DNA of 64,000 bases from Choanephora cucurbitarum (lineage: Eukaryota > Mucoromycota > Mucoromycetes > Mucorales > Choanephoraceae), in the NCBI GenBank assembly GCA_025331435.1, contig JAIWNI010000028.1, positions 248,001-312,000 on the forward strand. Direction: 5' to 3'. The notes under the pieces are model-generated. The model was not told the origin of the DNA. It saw nothing but the letters and a program-made list of their open reading frames with translations, and searched no databases. The translations under genes were made by a program, and so were the position numbers. Below are positions 1 to 11,071 of this stretch, piece after piece (the stretch's first letter is position 1; each line of letters starts with the position of its first letter).

Positions 1-1826
1 AGCAAACGGGAGGATTGGTCTTTCAAAGTGATAGGTCCAAGTTGAACAGAATAACCGTTTGGAGAAAAGAAAAAGGTTTTTTTAAATTGGAGGTTTCCAT
101 TCATGGGATTCAAAAAATCCATTACAGCAATTCCTGTGTTACCATCCGTTGCGCCACCCACAAATTTCTTTTTTCCTTTTGTTTTGGATTTGACGCATGT
201 CAAAGGAGTGTGTCCGTAATCAACAGTAATTCCAGGTACAAGTTCCCAATCCCATGCACCAAAAACATCAACATATTCATCTCCAGAAAGGTAATTGTAG
301 ATAGCACCATCGCTAAGATGGAAACCATAAGGATTTTGCGTGTTGACACACTCAGAATTGACAGTTCTGGAAGAATACATTTTGAGTGTCACAATATAAT
401 TTGTTCCGCGATGAACCTAAAAGCAAATTAAGTTGACAAAAAAAGGAAAGTCTTAATGTCATCATTTACCAAGTAGTCAGCATTGTAAAAATAACGGGTA
501 CCAACAAGATCACCTTGGTTTGCGTCATCTGTCGAGACAGTTTCTAATCTATTGGTAATATCATGTATGTTTTCTTCGTTTTCCCAACCTTCCACCCCTT
601 CAGATATTTCTTTTAGGTCGATAGATACACCACCACTCGATTGCCGATCCGATTGCTTAAAAGTAATCATTCGTCCGATGACACTGTACTGCCACAAGAG
701 TTTTTTACGTTTGGCGTCGGATAAAATCATCCATTCAGTGCCACTCATTAGGGTTTCAAAAGCGTCTTGCACATCTACCTCAGGAGCAAGCTCGGTTTCT
801 TTTGTCAAAGTAAACACGTATAGAAGGTTGTTGATGAAATCTTTTCCATAATTTCCATTGTACAGCAGTCCATTATGCTGCATGAAAGAGCCGTCAGATT
901 GAATACCATCGCCAGCAACAGTAGGACTGATGACGACACCCCCATAGAATTTCTCTAGCCCAGATTTGGTTAAGTTAGCATCTTGGTTGAAGATACCTAG
1001 CGTAATGCCTACATAAGCTGTGTCAAGCAAATTTGCGCCAGTGGAGTCATCCACCGTATTGAAGCTTCTCATCTGAATTCTCTCACAACCAAGTCTTTGG
1101 TTTTCCGTAAGATTTGATCTTAGTACAATGCAAATATCACTCAGTACTTTTGGTACGCCTATAAGTTGAGAGTACCAGTTTGTATTCCATAAACCCGGTG
1201 TACCACAAGGACAGGTACCCTTCGAGTTACCACCACGACGTATGCAATCAGTGCTGTTATAGTCATTATTGATCCAGTAATTTAAAGCTAGCATAGCTGT
1301 GTCAAAAGCAACTGTATCTGAAGTATTCATCATATATGCGGCAGCAAGATAGCCTTATGTTATGTTTTAATAGCCCAAGAGATTAGAGACTCATCCATTT
1401 CGCAAATCATATTTTATTCTACTTACGAGTTCTGCTTAAATGTTCAATAGCTGGCCAATTCGCACGTCTAAAATATAAATAGTCAACATGTGCAAGTAAA
1501 TATAGTCTTTTTCGTGTTTACCTAGCCTCGCAACCGGAAGACATGTTTATATCTGGCCATACGCCAGTAGAATTTAATGAGTCTTTCCTGTTATTGTATT
1601 TTTTGGCTATTCAGAATCTCATATCCTTCCTATGTAAAATGCGATAGTTTGTATTTGCTTACCATCTATTCAAATTGTCTTGAGAGGTGCTTGCTTCAAT
1701 CAATGTGTTTAGTAACCTTCGATTGTACAGTTCCTCCAAATCTTCTTGGTTTGGCTCTGGTAAAGCACGCACAAGCAAACTGTGACAGCATGTCAATAAA
1801 ATTCCAATGAGAAACAAAAATTGCAT
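1..1826 (-). CDS. Polysaccharide lyase family 8 (secreted), 3' end outside window
   Basis: Secreted lyase resembling the hyaluronate/chondroitin/xanthan lyase family PL8, which cleaves uronic-acid polysaccharides by beta-elimination. Five exons join in frame: 1826-1663, 1587-1522, 1467-1427, 1353-470 and 416 to the window edge. The start at 1826 gives a signal peptide (MQFLFLIGILLTCCHSLL). The helical toroid domain follows, with GVWPDIN, a ANWPAIEHLSR segment, and a NTNWYSQLIGVP stretch. The catalytic region reads DGSFMQHNGLLYNGNYG, matching the family's His and Tyr region. After the last intron come VHRGTNY, TVNSEC and GAWDWELVPG, typical of the central beta domain. About 523 residues are visible; the C-terminal part lies off the left edge. 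Extracellular location is inferred from the signal peptide; the substrate cannot be decided. Confidence 0.85.
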
Positions 1827-2497
1827 GTCAACAAGATTAAAATGTCAATTTTCTTTACGGTTCAAAGAAAAATGAAAAAAAAGGTATGAATGGAAACAGA
1901 AAAGGAATGATGCTCACTCTTTTTAAACATTTGTAATTTATAAATGGTCATAACAATCTTTTTATAGCATCAAAATATTAAGTACTGATTAGCAGATACT
2001 TAAATCTAAGCGATTTCGTTGTCTGTCAACATCATAAGGTAATACCTTGCTTCAATCGGAACCTTATGAGCTCATCAGATCTTATGCCAAAAATATACAC
2101 GATGAGCGAATACTGAGCAATGCGCTAAATTTGTTTACATATCAAGCCTTTGTAACAGGGGCGGGAACCAGATTGTGTTTGATTCCATGATACAATCAAT
2201 CAATGGCACTCTGTTGTTGTTAGCTCATTTTGTAACAACCTTTGTTACCATTCTACTGAGTAATAGACGCATTTGTTTTCCTCCTTTTTTCTTTCAGATA
2301 AAGATCATGCGCTTCAGTGGTTTCTTTGCCTCAGAACTGCTCATGAGATATCGGCTGTTGGATTTCAGGACAGTCTTTTATTTAAAAGAAATATGTATGA
2401 ACATAACCAACATGTTTAATGATATAGAAATATTATGACCAAGATTGCAAAACCTGAAAGCTAGATGTACTATCTTATAAAAAAAAGCAGTACCGTC
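1827..2497. other. Intergenic, no gene seen
   Basis: AT-rich spacer between the start of the PL8 gene and the 3' end of the phosphatase gene. It should hold the PL8 promoter and the phosphatase 3' untranslated region. The short plus-strand open frame at 2175-2438 has no recognisable domain and is not accepted as a gene. Confidence 0.5.
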
Positions 2498-3723
2498 TTA
2501 ATGATCAACACAGATAATCTTTCGAACTCTATTACGCATCTCTTCTCCAAAGCCAATGTCATCTAGATAATTATCAATAGAGCCGTATTTTTCTGTAAGG
2601 AAGTTCAGCAAGTCATGCATGTACTTCGTATATAGAAAAAAAAAAGATCGTTGGTACCACTTCTGATTATTTTTTTTTCTTTCTTTTTTATAGAACTACC
2701 TGAGGTGGAGCTTGAGCAAAATCTTCTGACAAACCGGAACGTCGCACTTCTTCTAACATTTCGTTATAGACAGGCGCCAAACCCTTTTGTGTTTTTGCAT
2801 AGTCGTTCACAATAACATCTTGCGGTACTCCAGCAATAGCCATAACAAAGGCCGACACCATACCCGTTCTATCTTTTCCTTGTGTACAATGTATTTCGAT
2901 AGGGTAATTAGAGGGATCTGTGAAGACCATCAATGCCTCTCGAATTTCCTCTTTACAATAGATAGCAAATTCCTTATACATTTGATTGACGCCCATAGGT
3001 GACAATACTTCTTTCCCAATGATGTAGGCTGCTCTTTTCCTCTGACAAAACAACATGAGGTAAATAACATACAGCTTTAGTCGAAACGAACATGAAGCGA
3101 ACACACAGTAGCGTTGAAAATTCTTGCCCGCAAAGTCGATTCTGTATTTTCTTCGCACAAGTGATCCCTTTCCAGTAGTATCAATCTCTTCCAAAGCAAC
3201 AGGCTCTTTATCCTTTGAGTCGTCTTTCATTATTGCCTTTGGATCTATCTTTAACTTGTTTGTCAGATAGCTGTAACATGCTTAAACTCTTGGTACAACT
3301 TACATTGACAAGTGCACTTGTAGGGAAACTTTTATCAATTGGTAATCCTTCGCGTCCCTCCATGCTAATCCAAATCAGTTGTTAAATCTATCACAAGCCT
3401 ATATCTCGTACTTCTTTCTTGAATTAGGTCTTACCCTGTACGCAAATCGAGGATTGTATTGATACGATGCGCTTTTATAAAAGCATCAACATCTTCTTGT
3501 CTCATATTATCTAGTGTTGCAGATCGAAATATTAAGCCTTCTTTGATATATCTATTTTTCTTGTTTCAGTAAAACTCTATTGTCTCCATATGCCATAATT
3601 GACCATTCTGGCTTACTTTTTATTTTCTATGTTTTCAGCAGAGGATACTCCGAGATCTCGAAAGTTCAAGACACCAAAGCTTCCTTCCACCTTATTATAA
3701 TATGCGTCTGATAACTGGGCCAT
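2498..3723 (-). CDS. Tyrosine/dual-specificity protein phosphatase (Y_phosphatase3 type)
   Basis: Predicted cytosolic protein phosphatase of the fungal Y_phosphatase3 family. Five exons give 321 residues: 3723-3617, 3551-3435, 3364-3304, 3254-2700 and 2623-2498; all phases agree. The start gives MAQLSDAYYNKVEG followed by NFRDLG, the usual opening of this family. GLIFRSATLDN and ILDLRT follow. The catalytic P-loop is HCTQGKDRTG, with the nucleophilic Cys and the Arg both present. The C-terminus (EKYGSIDNYLDDIGF) also fits. The third intron uses the acceptor after ACAAACAAG; the more obvious TTACAG acceptor would break the frame. Substrate is unknown; family members act on phosphotyrosine proteins or phosphoinositides. 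Confidence 0.85.
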
Positions 3724-5052
3724 CTATTTGGTTGTTACTCTATGTAATCTTCACTTGATAGTTTAGCTAGAAATTAGTGTTTAAAATAACTAAGGAAAAA
3801 CAAAATCAAACAAAGAAAAAGAAACGAAAGATCAAATAGGTTTAAGTACACATCATAGTGACATATTGGTTGTTTTAATTTAAAGTCAGGTGCAACAGTT
3901 ACTGCAACATGTTAAAGTTCTAGCAGTCCCTTCAATGATGTAGAAATAGAATTCAGAAACGGAAAATCTCAATTTCTAAAACAAGAGGGAAAAATAACAT
4001 GTGAGTAATAGTAAAAACTATGGGTATTGTATGATCTGATTAAGCAACACCAACATAACCGATATGTAATGTAAGCCTCAATAAAAATAGTTGAGTTACC
4101 TTCTTTTATAGTAGTTTTGAATCAATTCGGGTATAGAACAAACATACTTAGTTAATCAGAATATCAATGTACTCAGGAGCTAAAACGAGATATGATATAC
4201 CCAATTGAACAAATTCTTGTTTTCATTCTTTTTCTTTTGTTCAATACACGCATATTATGAAATAACTTTGTATTTTACAGAATGTTTAATATTGCACAAA
4301 AAATGTTCAAGAAGTTCAATGAATTGCACTGACTTATAATCATCATAATTGACTTTCTTTTTTAACTATTGTTTCTTCCTTTACGATTGAAAATATTTTA
4401 GACGAACCTGAATGCTTCATGGCATCCAACAATTACCTTTTAAAGGTTGCTATATGCGTTTAGTTTGGTTTAAATATTGTTCGTGAAACCGGTCCATGTA
4501 AAGTTCTGAGAAATGCATTTAGCTGAAGCTTCTTTATGCATTCAAGCCTCGAAGTAAACCCATATGCTACATGACTTTCAATCAACTTTTCTGCACTTAA
4601 AATATTTTTAGCTGTAATGGCAAAGACTTTAGCCAAATCTCCATGCAAAAGAAGATTTTGGTATGAAGAAAATAATTGGTTTGTGTATATAATACCCGTT
4701 CTACTAGATTGAAAAATCTAATTGACAAACAAACTCTTCATTCTTTAAATATCTGCTTGTTGATGAATACTATAGCCGCTGTATTTAGTTCTAGCTCCAA
4801 TTGAATTAATCTTCAGTATAGACAATCTAAGCAGAGTATTTTTTGCCACTGCTCTTCTTTAGTGTTGGACTAGCTGTACTGCATGATTATGCTGTATGCA
4901 AGCAGGTACTTTGAAGTCATATATTAGTTTTATTTGGCTTGGTAAGACCTCCTTTGTCTATGAATGACAAAGGGGACAGAAAAAGTTGTATTTACAAGAT
5001 AGAATGAGATATTATACAGAACAAAAAAAGAAAAGAGAGGGAAATTAGCTTA
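3724..5052. other. Intergenic, no gene seen
   Basis: About 1.3 kb of AT-rich sequence between the 5' end of the phosphatase gene and the 3' end of the Alba-domain gene. An open frame at 4460-4648 (minus) has no known motif and no splice partners. Nothing else can be supported. Confidence 0.45.
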
Positions 5053-5605
5053 TTATGAGAAATCCGGACCAACAGGGGCTTGGTAACCTGAGGTAGCTTC
5101 CAGTTCAGGCAAAGCTTCTAGAGATAAATATACAATCATGACAGGGACTTTTTTGTTCACTTGAACACTAAGGAAAAGGGAAGACAGATATATCAGTATA
5201 TATTCATAAAAACAAGCCAAAATAGTATCATACCTATCTAGCTCTTTATCTTCAATTGCTTCCCATTGTTCAACAACAGATATGCTTCCCAATTGAGTGT
5301 ATTGATGCAACGTTCCCTGCATCTTTCGCTTCACTAATTCCACTACTGTTACAGTCTTGTTTATATTCTGTCCTTTACCAGTCAAGACAATATGACCTTT
5401 GTGCTTTTTCTATTCAAGCCAGGTCTATATTAAAAAGAAAACAGAGGAGGTTCTCTAAGAATGATCTTACCTGAAGCAACTCAAGACACACATCTACATA
5501 TGTGTTGATCTTGCTATGACTGATTCGAACTTCATTTTCTGCCGGTGGTGGCTGCTTACCCTTGTTTGTTGAAACGTCCTTTTTAACTCTCTTATAGTCT
5601 TCCAC
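5053..5605 (-). CDS. Alba-domain DNA/RNA-binding protein; first exon unresolved
   Basis: Small nucleic-acid-binding protein with an Alba fold, the family of archaeal Alba and eukaryotic Rpp20/Rpp25. Coding exons run from an acceptor (CTTAG) at about 5605 to 5471, then through middle and last exons to the stop at 5053. The joined frame contains NEVRISHSKINTYVDVC, then KKHKGHIVLTGKGQNINKTV, the Alba core with its lysine and GKGxxINK-like loop. It then runs VELVKRKMQGTLHQY and ends GYQAPVGPDFS. The first exon needs only one nucleotide of phase, so the ATG may be split across the upstream intron (A then TG). Candidate donors lie between 5670 and 5880 but none is decisive. Expected role: RNA or chromatin binding. 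Confidence 0.75.
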
Positions 5606-7334
5606 TAAGAAAAATAAAACTTTAGCACGATGAAATACATCAAAATAAGAGAGAAAAAAAGAGAAAGAGAGACACTGTCAGATATGAATATTTTCTGCAT
5701 CATATTCATTTCACTTTTCTGTTCAAAATCACTTTTCTTCATATTTTTTCTGCTAAACTCCTCGCAAAACATGTATCTAACTTAGACTACAAGTTGCATT
5801 TGAACTATTTAGCAATTTCATTGTATCTTTTGTGAATCCACCCAAAAATAAGCAAGTGCTTAAGCATACTTGGGTTCAGTTCAAAAGAAAGCGTTTCCTT
5901 CTCCTCTTAGCAAAAAGAGAGAGAACGTATTGTTGAGCCATCCTTTACCAACAATATGCAAACTTCGACATAGCTGGTCTAACAATGACTGCGAGTGACA
6001 GATCAACCTCAGTCTCTCCATCACTCCTTTGTTTGATCTGTGTTCGGCCTTACGCTGACTTATCTAACACTTGAGATAGACAACAAGATTTCGAACAGTA
6101 ATGAAAATAGATTTTCGGATAGCAAGAAAAAGTGACATGAACTCGAGAAGTTTGCTGAAACGAATCTGACCTTTTACGCAATCATCATGTAGTGTCTTCT
6201 CTTCTTACTTAATCAAGAAACACTTACTGGTTGAAGCAAAGTCGCGTTTTTACAGCTAGTATATCAAAGATTAAAAGGAAAGGGAGTTGTCACTAACTTT
6301 TTTTTTCTACACGCAATGTAACCTTACAGTCACAAAATTTATTTTAAAGATAGCCCATACCACTTTGCCCCCTGATGCCATAATTGACATGCCCTTTAAT
6401 CAAAAGTTTTCCCGATAGAACTCTTTTCAGATCATATAAATCTTTTCAATAATTGCAAGACGCTTGTTGGACTACTTAGATTTTTAGTCGCCTGCTTTAT
6501 TCTTTGTGTCTGAACAAATGGATCTAATGCAGCAAGAAAGCGTGAATAGTAATGTCTAGAGTAAAACTTTCAGGACTTTAGGAAGAACTTAGGCGTAATG
6601 CAGAAAGTAGCTGTTGGGTTTGGAATGGAGAAGACTACGTATCTATTTGAATGCTAAATGTACTGAAGAGGAAGGCGAGTTGGATAGGCTTTTCCTCTAT
6701 CTTCTCCTCTATCCGTTATTCGCTTTCTTTTTTCCTTGCATTGATACCCTTTCTTCTAGCAATGATGACTGCTTTTATTGTGGCAAGACGTCAGTGGCTA
6801 GTAGCGAAGACAGATCCTCTTTATTTGACCGATTGAAATTTGTTAAAGGGAGCAACTACTGACCTTCTTATAGAAAGGGCTCTTGAGTAGAAGCATTTAA
6901 TCTTTAGAGATGATTGAAGTTTTAAAAATTGATAGATAGCAGTTGTTCAAAAGACAATGTATTTCTTAATTGGATTGGAACACAAGCTATTTTCGATAAG
7001 CCTACTTTTGTCTGGACACTCTACAAACTATATTTTTTTCTGTGCTTGCAGCCTTTTTCTAAACCCGCACAAGATTTCTAATCAAGACCGAAAGCACTGA
7101 GTTTTTTTTTTGTTCTTATTTCCTTTTTGTTCCTTTCTTCTTGCAAGAGCTAATAAACGTACTTTAGTAATACCGGAGAAAACGAGCCCTTTTTCTTCCT
7201 TTTTCTTTCTTTAGCCTTTACTTATTCTTGATTTCTCTATGCTTTAAATACCCTTATCACTTTTTCTTTATTTTCTTGCCACTGACTCATTTCTTCCCCC
7301 CCTCCTCTCTCTTTTTGCGCTAGACTAGAAAAGC
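5606..7334. other. Intergenic, probable divergent promoter region
   Basis: About 1.7 kb between the Alba gene (minus) and the HMG-CoA reductase gene (plus). The left part should hold the missing first exon of the Alba gene. The last 150 bp before the reductase start are strongly pyrimidine-rich, as in many fungal core promoters. The overlapping plus-strand open frames at 6614-6862 encode hydrophobic peptides with no recognisable domain and are not accepted. Confidence 0.45.
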
Positions 7335-9055
7335 ATGAAGTCCTCTTTCAAAAGCCTGTTTGACATTTATGCTGTTTATATACAACATCCTGTTTTCCCG
7401 AAATGGTTCATTCTTGCATTCGTCCTCTCCCTCTTCCTCAACACTTACCTCTTGAATGCGTCAAAGCAACAACCCAAAGTGATCATCAAGAAAGTGATTG
7501 AGCGAGTAGAAGTACCAAGTAAAGAACAACCCAAATCAGTTACAAAACCCTCAAAGAAGCATCTCGCTCATAATCATTCTGATGTCATTCGCCCTCTTGA
7601 TGAAGTGTTGGGTTTGCTTGGAACTCCCGAGGCCTTAACAGATGAAGAGATCATCTCTGTTGTTCAAGCTGGTAAAATGGCTCCTTATGCTCTTGAAAAA
7701 GTGTTAGGTGATTTGGAACGCGCTGTCCATATCCGTCGTGCCTTGATCTCCCGTGATTCCCGTACCAGAACTCTAGAAGATAGTATGCTTCCTGTGAAGA
7801 ATTATCATTATGATAAAGTCATGGGTGCTTGTTGTGAAAATGTCATTGGTTATATGCCTATTCCAGTAGGTGTTGCAGGTAATAACAGATTGGTAGATCA
7901 TAAACTTTATTTTTGAGACACATGTTAACGCTATTTTGACATCTTCTAGGTCCTCTGGTTATTGATGGTGATTCTATACATATCCCTATGGCAACCACTG
8001 AAGGTTGTTTAGTTGCTTCTACTGCAAGAGGTTGTAAGGCAATCAATGCTGGCGGTGGCGCTAATACAATTGTTGTTGCTGACGGTATGACTCGAGGTCC
8101 TTGTGTCGAATTCCCTACTATCACTCGTGCTGCTGATTGTAAACGATGGATTGAGCAAGAAGGTGAAAAGATAGTAACTGAAGCATTCAATTCTACCTCT
8201 CGTTTTGCTCGTGTCCGCAAATTGAAGGTTGCTGTTGCTGGTCGTCTTGTCTATATTCGTTTCAGTACGACTACAGGCGATGCTATGGGAATGAACATGA
8301 TTTCTAAGGGCTGTGAAAAGGCTTTAAGTAAGATTGCTGAGAGGTATCCTGATATGCAGATCATTTCTCTTTCTGGTAATTATTGTACTGACAAGAAGCC
8401 TGCTGCTATCAACTGGATTGAAGGACGTGGTAAATCTGTCGTTGCTGAAGCCGTTATTCCTGGTGCTGTTGTTGAAAAAGTATTGAAGACTACAGTCAGT
8501 GCTTTGGTTGAATTGAACATCTCCAAGAATTTGGTTGGCTCTGCTATGGCTGGTTCTGTCGGTGGCTTCAACGCTCATGCTGCTAACATCCTGACAGCCA
8601 TCTACCTTGCTACCGGTCAAGATCCTGCTCAGAATGTAGAAAGTTCTAACTGTATTACTTTGATGAAAGCTGTGAATGGCGAAAAGGATCTTCATATTTC
8701 TTGTACAATGCCTTGTATTGAAGTAGGCACTATTGGTGGTGGTACTATCTTGCCTCCTCAACAGGCTATGCTTGATTTCATTGGTGTACGCGGTCCTCAT
8801 CCCACTGAGCCTGGTGCTAATGCTCGTCGTCTTGCCCGTGTCATTTGTGCCTCTGTGATGGCTGGTGAACTCTCTTTGTGTGCTGCATTAGCCGCTGGTC
8901 ATCTTGTCAAGGCCCATATGGCTCATAACCGTAATACTACTGCTGCTGCTGCTGTTGCTGGCCCTACCACCAAAAGTACAGTCGATGTATCTACACCTCC
9001 TGCTACACCTGCAGAAAAAGAGGCTCCAATTCCTGGAAGTTGTATCAAATCATAG
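7335..9055 (+). CDS. HMGR: HMG-CoA reductase with a single N-terminal membrane segment
   Basis: Catalyses NADPH-dependent reduction of HMG-CoA to mevalonate, the committed step of sterol and isoprenoid synthesis. Two exons, 7335-7878 and 7950-9055, give 549 residues. The catalytic domain looks complete: [17 protein letters not shown] with the active-site Glu, GDAMGMNM for nucleotide binding, [10 protein letters not shown] with the catalytic Lys, [10 protein letters not shown] with the Asp, and [10 protein letters not shown] with the catalytic His. Upstream there is only one membrane helix (about residues 23-41, [20 protein letters not shown]), which resembles the last transmembrane helix of full-length fungal enzymes. 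The usual seven preceding helices and the sterol-sensing domain are absent, and nothing like them is visible upstream. The start is supported by the pyrimidine-rich leader and the lack of an upstream in-frame extension. Probably ER-anchored. Confidence 0.92.
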
Positions 9056-9211
9056 ACTTGATATTCCTTAAGAAAGACCTTCTTCTCTTTTACATCTGCT
9101 TGTATTTATGTGTGCACACACCTTCCTATTTTATTTTTAGCACTTGCAGCTGCTTTTCTATGTTTCTTTTATTGTAATAATCATAATCTTGTTTTTATAT
9201 CTAAATACACA

Positions 9212-10835
9212 TTAATCGTCAAATCCTGCCGAGAACTGAGCAATTTCATCTATTTTTTCATTATTTAGCTTTTGTATTGATTGGCCTTCTTCTGGGCTTG
9301 AAGTTTGTAAGCTGTCTTTATTTCGACAGGTGGATCGATCGTCAGCAAATCTGACAGCATATAGTTTTGATTGATGAGCATGATCACTATCGGCAGAATC
9401 CGAGTTCTTTCTTTTCCTGTTGCTTGCTATGGTATCTTTAGGCGGAATGAGCGAATAGCGTCTGGTCATATGTAATACAGAGTCTACAATGTCTTGATGA
9501 TGGAATTCAGTTGAGCAGAGTGCCTTTCTTCCCCAACAATTATAATAATCAAAATAAGAATGACATGTACGGCTTTCCTCAACTACCGCATCCAATGTTC
9601 TCTCGTAATCATCTGGGTCTATTCCATTGACTTTTTGAAAGAAGGCACGATAGCTTTCACAAGCCGTCCGCAGTGAATTTCGTGCCATATTTCCCAATGC
9701 CCCAGGCAAGTCAAAATGAAGTTGTCGGATTTGACGATGGATGTCTACTATATCACCTGTTTCTTTAATTAAGTTAAACATTTGTGTAGCCCAAATGATG
9801 TCTATGTTATGATTTTCTTTCATTCCACTGACAACTAGTAGAATAAGTGGTAAGTGAAATCATCATTTAGAAAAAGGTTTAGTGAGAACCTACAGTGCTT
9901 AAAAAAGTCTGTTGTAGCAGGTCCCGTGTTATGTAGTATGGGATCGATTTCTCGGAATTCAATATAACCACCAGGCTTTAACAGGCGTTTTATTTCCTTG
10001 ATGATAAACTATCATTTTAAGAGGGTAAAAAAGATAGCTTTACTTAATAAACATAATCTCTCTGAAAAACTAACCAACTTACATGCCATTCATCCTCAGA
10101 AAAACAGGTATAAGCTTGACGCATATGTATATAGTCAAAGAACTCGCCAGGATAAGGTAATCCATTCAGTACATCACTTTGTGTAAAGAAAGCATTGGCA
10201 GGCTTAATTGTTGTAGGATATATTGCTGCGATATCAATACCATAGAATTGAGCATCAGGAAACTCTGTAGCCATTTCCAAAATCCAAGTACCTGTGCCGC
10301 AAGCAACATCAAGGACTTTGGGTATGGGTATAGATAACTGCTGATTCTCGCTTGAGGTTGAGGTATGTTTTGATTGTTTCAATGACAACAATTCTCTGAT
10401 AGGTGCCGAGAAATTGCCATCAAACAGATATTTGTAAATAAAATGCTAAATAATAAGCACATGAAAATATGTCAAGTTGTTGTTTTTTCTAAAAAAAGAA
10501 TATCTTACCACTTGTACAAGTCTATCTTGTTCTGTTTCATCACTCGGTAGAATATACTTGTTATTAAAATGTTGATATTTTCTGCCATACATGATGTAAC
10601 TATCGCTTTTGATGCTTTGAGGTGAGATACTTGTAGGCGAAGGTGGAAATGATGCAATTCTATCAAGTTTGACAGTTTCTTCATGACTAGAGTTTTCCCG
10701 TGTATCCGTAAAAGATGCTGGTCTGTTTGAAACATCTACAGCGTGAGTGGTGTGATCTTTTTTAAACATGTCTACGCCTTCTTTTGAAAGCCTTTTGAAA
10801 GGCTGCTTTAACTTTTTCGATTGAGAGCTACCCAT
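9212..10835 (-). CDS. SAM-dependent methyltransferase with N-myristoylation-type start
   Basis: Class I methyltransferase of unknown substrate, of the type seen in large fungal families (LaeA-like in the broad sense). Four exons, 10835-10509, 10445-10083, 10008-9894 and 9834-9212, join in frame. The start at 10835 is preferred because it gives MGSSQSKK, a good N-myristoylation signal; a Met five codons upstream would hide it. Motif I is VLDVACGTGTWILEMA, followed by FYGIDIA, SDVLNGLPY and FDYIHMRQ, then LLKPGGYIEFREID (post-I region). The C-terminal 100 residues are polar and low in complexity. The gene is divergent from the trehalose phosphorylase gene with 236 bp between the starts. Membrane tethering through the acyl group is inference only. 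Confidence 0.8.
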
Positions 10836-10956
10836 CAATTTGATAGCCAAGTTGAATTCTGATATATATATATACAGAATGAAAGAAAGAGAAAGAAAAC
10901 GAATCTCGATAGAATAAATTCATCGTCATAAAATTCATGCGCTTTAAATTCAATGT

Positions 10957-10966
10957 TTCACGTGAA
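10957..10966. promoter_or_regulatory. CACGTG palindrome in a divergent promoter
   Basis: TTCACGTGAA, a perfect 10-bp palindrome with an E-box core, lies in the 236-bp spacer between the methyltransferase and trehalose phosphorylase starts. CACGTG is the site of bHLH regulators in fungi. Single occurrence; function is inferred. Confidence 0.35.
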
Positions 10967-11071
10967 TCTGATGGTTTTTCTATAAATCGTTGAAATCGAT
11001 CTCCAATCTGTTCCTCTTTACTCTCATTCTTTTTTCTAACAAAAAAAAACTTTTATTTTACCTAAAACAAT

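Noticed and set aside
15..431. 138-codon plus-strand open frame at the left edge
   Set aside because: It is the antisense of the last visible exon of the PL8 gene, which has clear family motifs.
3255..3310. Apparent one-base phase error in the phosphatase gene
   Set aside because: The obvious TTACAG acceptor breaks the frame, but the AACAAG acceptor 15-16 nt further on gives phase 0 and a 49-nt intron.
4460..4648. 62-codon minus-strand frame
   Set aside because: No domain, no splice partners and AT-rich context; not distinguishable from chance.
6614..6862. Hydrophobic short frames upstream of HMG-CoA reductase, considered as missing membrane exons
   Set aside because: They share no similarity with the membrane helices or sterol-sensing region of fungal reductases, and no splice path leads in frame to 7335.
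7858..8800. Long minus-strand frames inside the HMG-CoA reductase gene
   Set aside because: Shadows of a strongly conserved coding exon; no recognisable domains.
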